From: a bacterium
GTDB lineage: Bacteria > Armatimonadota > Abditibacteriia > Abditibacteriales > Abditibacteriaceae
Reading direction: 5' to 3'
NCBI GenBank assembly: GCA_004172935.1
Contig: SDZD01000032.1
Coordinates: forward strand, 1-64,000
Length of the DNA stretch: 64,000 bases
Part shown: positions 62,601 through 64,000 of the stretch, in pieces
How the letters are laid out: the number at the start of each line of letters is the position of its first letter
Numbering within the stretch: the first letter of the stretch is position 1
Notes under the pieces: generated by a model
Seen by the model: only the letters and a program-made list of their open reading frames with translations
The model's database searches: none
What the model was told of the DNA's origin: nothing
Position numbers and translations under genes: made by a program

Positions 62601-63652
62601 ATGAAGGTTTCCCATGCCGGGGTGTTCTGGCGGGTGGCGACGCCCAACTGCTTTTCTTCGGCCATTTCCAGACGTGCCGCGCTCGAAAGCGAAATACCGA
62701 GCATCCGTCCGTCGCGCCGCGTGTGCCAGGGCATTTCGATGCGGAAGAAACGCGCAGTAGTGGGCGGAGTCGAAACCGCCGAGGGGCGCGTTGGTAGCGA
62801 AACTTGCTCGCCGCCTCGTCGGTCGAGGGTGAAGTCGCGCAGTGGTTTGAAGGTCGTCCCGTCTTCGGAAACCGAGATTTTGCCGCCGACCTGATTACCG
62901 TCGTGATGCGCGAAAAGCACGCTGCGCACGGTTTGCGGCGTCTCGAATTCCCATGTCAGGCTCAGTTGCCCGTAATCTTTGTTATCTGGGAGGCTGTGCG
63001 GCTTGCCATCGGCCAACTCTGCGAGTTCGGCGCCCTGTGACGAGGTGACCCGCAGCGGTTTCAGCACCTGACCATCGTTGGCGGGAGCAGGGAAGGCGAT
63101 GATGCGAATATCTTTAACGGCGCCCTTGACGCGCGGTAAAACCGCGTCGTAGCGAGTGCCACCTGTGACGCGCACTTCGGCACCGTCGATGTAGGTCATC
63201 GAATCTTCCGGCTTCACCCATGGCCCACCCGATTGGCTCCACCCCGGCGCGTTGAAAACGCCGATTTGAACGCCAAGCCGAAGCCCTTCGCGAACGGCGT
63301 GCTGCAGCATCCCATACCACTCGTCCGAATATCCCACGGTTTGGCCATTGCGTGGCGTGTCGTCAAAACCGCCGATGTGACCGATGTAAGCGCCGCCGAT
63401 GCCATTCTTCGCCATCAGTTCGAGGTCGCGCGTGATACCCTGTTTAGTAACTATGTTGTTCAGCCAATACCAGTAGACGAAGGGTTTAGTTGACTGGGGC
63501 GGAGCATTCCATCCCAGACGCAGAGCATCGGGGACTTGCATGGGAGGAAGAACATTACTTTTGGCGAACGTTGGCGCCGCCGAAATCGGGCACGATGAAA
63601 GAATCAGTAGCGAAGCAGGAACTAGAGCCGTCAAGGCAAAGCGAGTAATCAT
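59603..63652 (-). CDS. Secreted GH106 alpha-L-rhamnosidase
   Basis: The protein has 1349 residues from the ATG at 63650-63652, which gives a signal peptide (MITRFALTALVPASLLILSS). A longer frame to 63817 adds 55 implausible residues. The N-terminal barrel shows the GH106 pattern STKPFVYWYWLNNIVTKQGI and LELMAKNGIGGAYIGHIGG. A middle part contains a galactose-binding-like sandwich (VRSVLFAHHDGNQVGGKI). The C-terminal part has a LamG-like insert (WTQVLVAYRGGVPHLVVNG) and a final jelly-roll (TLDLGRVEMVARVAVNGKEAG). The family releases alpha-L-rhamnose from pectin (rhamnogalacturonan), arabinogalactan or glycosides. No operator was seen before it. Confidence 0.88.
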   Translation of the reverse strand: MITRFALTALVPASLLILSSCPISAAPTFAKSNVLPPMQVPDALRLGWNAPPQSTKPFVYWYWLNNIVTKQGITRDLELMAKNGIGGAYIGHIGGFDDTPRNGQTVGYSDEWYGMLQHAVREGLRLGVQIGVFNAPGWSQSGGPWVKPEDSMTYIDGAEVRVTGGTRYDAVLPRVKGAVKDIRIIAFPAPANDGQVLKPLRVTSSQGAELAELADGKPHSLPDNKDYGQLSLTWEFETPQTVRSVLFAHHDGNQVGGKISVSEDGTTFKPLRDFTLDRRGGEQVSLPTRPSAVSTPPTTARFFRIEMPWHTRRDGRMLGISLSSAARLEMAEEKQLGVATRQNTPAWETFMWPATPEPGSGVVAPNSVIDLTSKVNAEGRLTWDAPAGEWVVQRLSSVSTGAESSPAPDGMSGLEIDKMSREAAKRHIDNGLVSELWRRLTPAERKGFNYAIADSYEKGLQNWTPKMEVEFKARYGYDPTPWLPVFSGRIVASAAQSDRFLWDVRRLVADLIATNYVGGLRDAIHPLGLKLWLENYGHWGWPAEFASYGGQTDGIGGEFWNNVALGTMETRDAASTGHIYGKNIISAEAFTSVGNQYESPDYLKARGDWAFTQGINHYVLHVVSHQPTDVPGPGLELQWGTYFNRNSLWYTEHGKAWVDYVRRSSFLLQQGRPVADIAYYIGEDTPQMTGKLDPELPAGYDYDWINSEILLKRGKVEKGRLILPGGASYSVLVLPARASIRPEVLERVAAFVKQGLTVVGTAPTQSPSLQDYPRADAKIRALSTQLWPASGVASRKVGLGTVWNSTPLQPILTALKVPAPIIESNDQVLWKQRSTPDAEIFYLSNQTDGKLQIAPSFRIAGRAPQLWNAQTGSIENLATYREVAGRTVVPLTLAGKQSVFVVFRTTKTVMPAVTDIKLATESALNWTESRVSNPGELADSNLSQSFWVKPTGTINLPAQRLGAVELQNQRWVLAPLQGTIARGDGFAGTGVSVGTNGIVVVQHWAFNAPSVLVWRAPAPLTDWTQVLVAYRGGVPHLVVNGAEVATGLRSGQRIIAGLSGAEGEVLFNSPFEGNVRGLKTGYNVLDATAIAALTRDLDSSAPSIPLNAQVINTANGQLQLQTNLAGRYGLTLKGGQVVNAQVSAPPADQKLSGPWDVVFNGAAAPSAQKWPELKSWSDSSDEATKYFSGNAVYTTSFDLPASYKPGSTLCTLDLGRVEMVARVAVNGKEAGTALMAPYRLNIGSLLKPGSNTLKVLVTNTWANRMIGDEQYPDDLADIRDGGGNLNKWPEWAFTGAARPDPRRITLSSRRFFDKNSNVPASGLIGPVRLSFATSVTIATPAKSGTSKTK

Positions 63653-64000
63653 GGATAAGGTCGTAAAAATTAATAGGCGGAAGCGACAACCATAACGATA
63701 TGGACAAAAGTCTGTGAACCAAGTTTTATGGGAAAAGTGCGTATATACATTGCCCGTGGCAAAAGGCGACAAGAAGCCAAAGCGCAGCGCGCCTTGACCG
63801 TATCGTCGGGATGCCACTTGTATTGCACGTGCGTTTACGTCGGGACGTTAAGGATGTGGTATTGCCTTAATGTCATATCGGAGATAGAAGCGCGGTCGCA
63901 TTTCCGAAAACAAAATAGCTGGCAGAGTATGGCATCGAATATACCTCTGCTTTATCGCATATCTGAGGGTATTTTCGACATTTTTGAGGCTCTATTTCAG
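63653..64000. other. Right-end region with no gene recognised
   Basis: Upstream region of the GH106 gene to the window edge. No frame with recognisable coding character, no RNA gene and no copy of the operator palindrome was seen. Confidence 0.5.

Overview
The window looks like chromosome of a plant- or soil-associated member of Armatimonadota (an Abditibacterium-like lineage would fit). This is inferred from four solitary pseudopilin genes with the leader [20 protein letters not shown] followed by an [16 protein letters not shown] stretch and a C-terminal H-X9-DG motif, which are typical of that phylum and of Planctomycetes. Also consistent are a moderately GC-rich composition, few clear Shine-Dalgarno sites, and many secreted glycoside hydrolases. 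No rRNA, tRNA, CRISPR array, transposase or phage gene was found.

Layout. 1-3.2 kb holds ordinary genes: a Wza-type polysaccharide export protein cut by the left edge, leuD, a permuted papain-like peptidase and a conserved hypothetical protein. 3.4-16 kb starts with a pseudopilin, a hairpin-rich spacer and a propeller/TIM-barrel lipoprotein. A minus-strand block follows: CBM9-like protein, GH51, GH43, a large DUF5695-like protein and a zinc metallopeptidase. 16-34 kb holds a GH127 beta-L-arabinofuranosidase, a GntR/FCD regulator, a XylR-like regulator, two sugar dehydrogenases, then GH51, GH127, GH51, GH127 and a pseudopilin. 34-42 kb holds a Gly-rich secreted protein, an AraC regulator, GntR/FCD no. 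2 divergent from a DapA-family aldolase, a Xaa-Pro peptidase, a class III aminotransferase and a pseudopilin. 42-48 kb is a divergent GH127/GH51 pair. 48-54 kb is a complete oligopeptide ABC transporter operon. 54-64 kb has a second DUF5695-like protein divergent from a pseudopilin plus 4-hydroxyproline epimerase operon, GntR/FCD no. 3 and a GH106 alpha-L-rhamnosidase.

How the genes fit together. The four GH127 proteins all keep the E-x-C...CC zinc-thiolate site of beta-L-arabinofuranosidases, and there are four GH51 enzymes and one GH43. In plants, beta-L-arabinofuranose is best known on hydroxyproline of extensins and other hydroxyproline-rich glycoproteins. The same window carries a hydroxyproline epimerase with both catalytic cysteines, a DapA-family enzyme of the type that deaminates pyrroline-4-hydroxy-2-carboxylate, a Xaa-Pro peptidase, a metallopeptidase and a peptide importer. 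I infer a locus that strips arabinose from hydroxyproline-rich glycoproteins, imports the peptides and catabolises the hydroxyproline. D-hydroxyproline dehydrogenase and ketoglutarate-semialdehyde dehydrogenase are not in the window.

A GntR-type palindrome, TGGTATACCA or a close variant, lies upstream of six promoters at five loci. These sites sit in front of metallopeptidase+DUF5695/GH127, GntR2/DapA, a pseudopilin, GH127/GH51, and DUF5695/pseudopilin+hydroxyproline epimerase. This links sugar removal, hydroxyproline catabolism and two pseudopilins into one putative regulon, which is the most interesting signal in the window.
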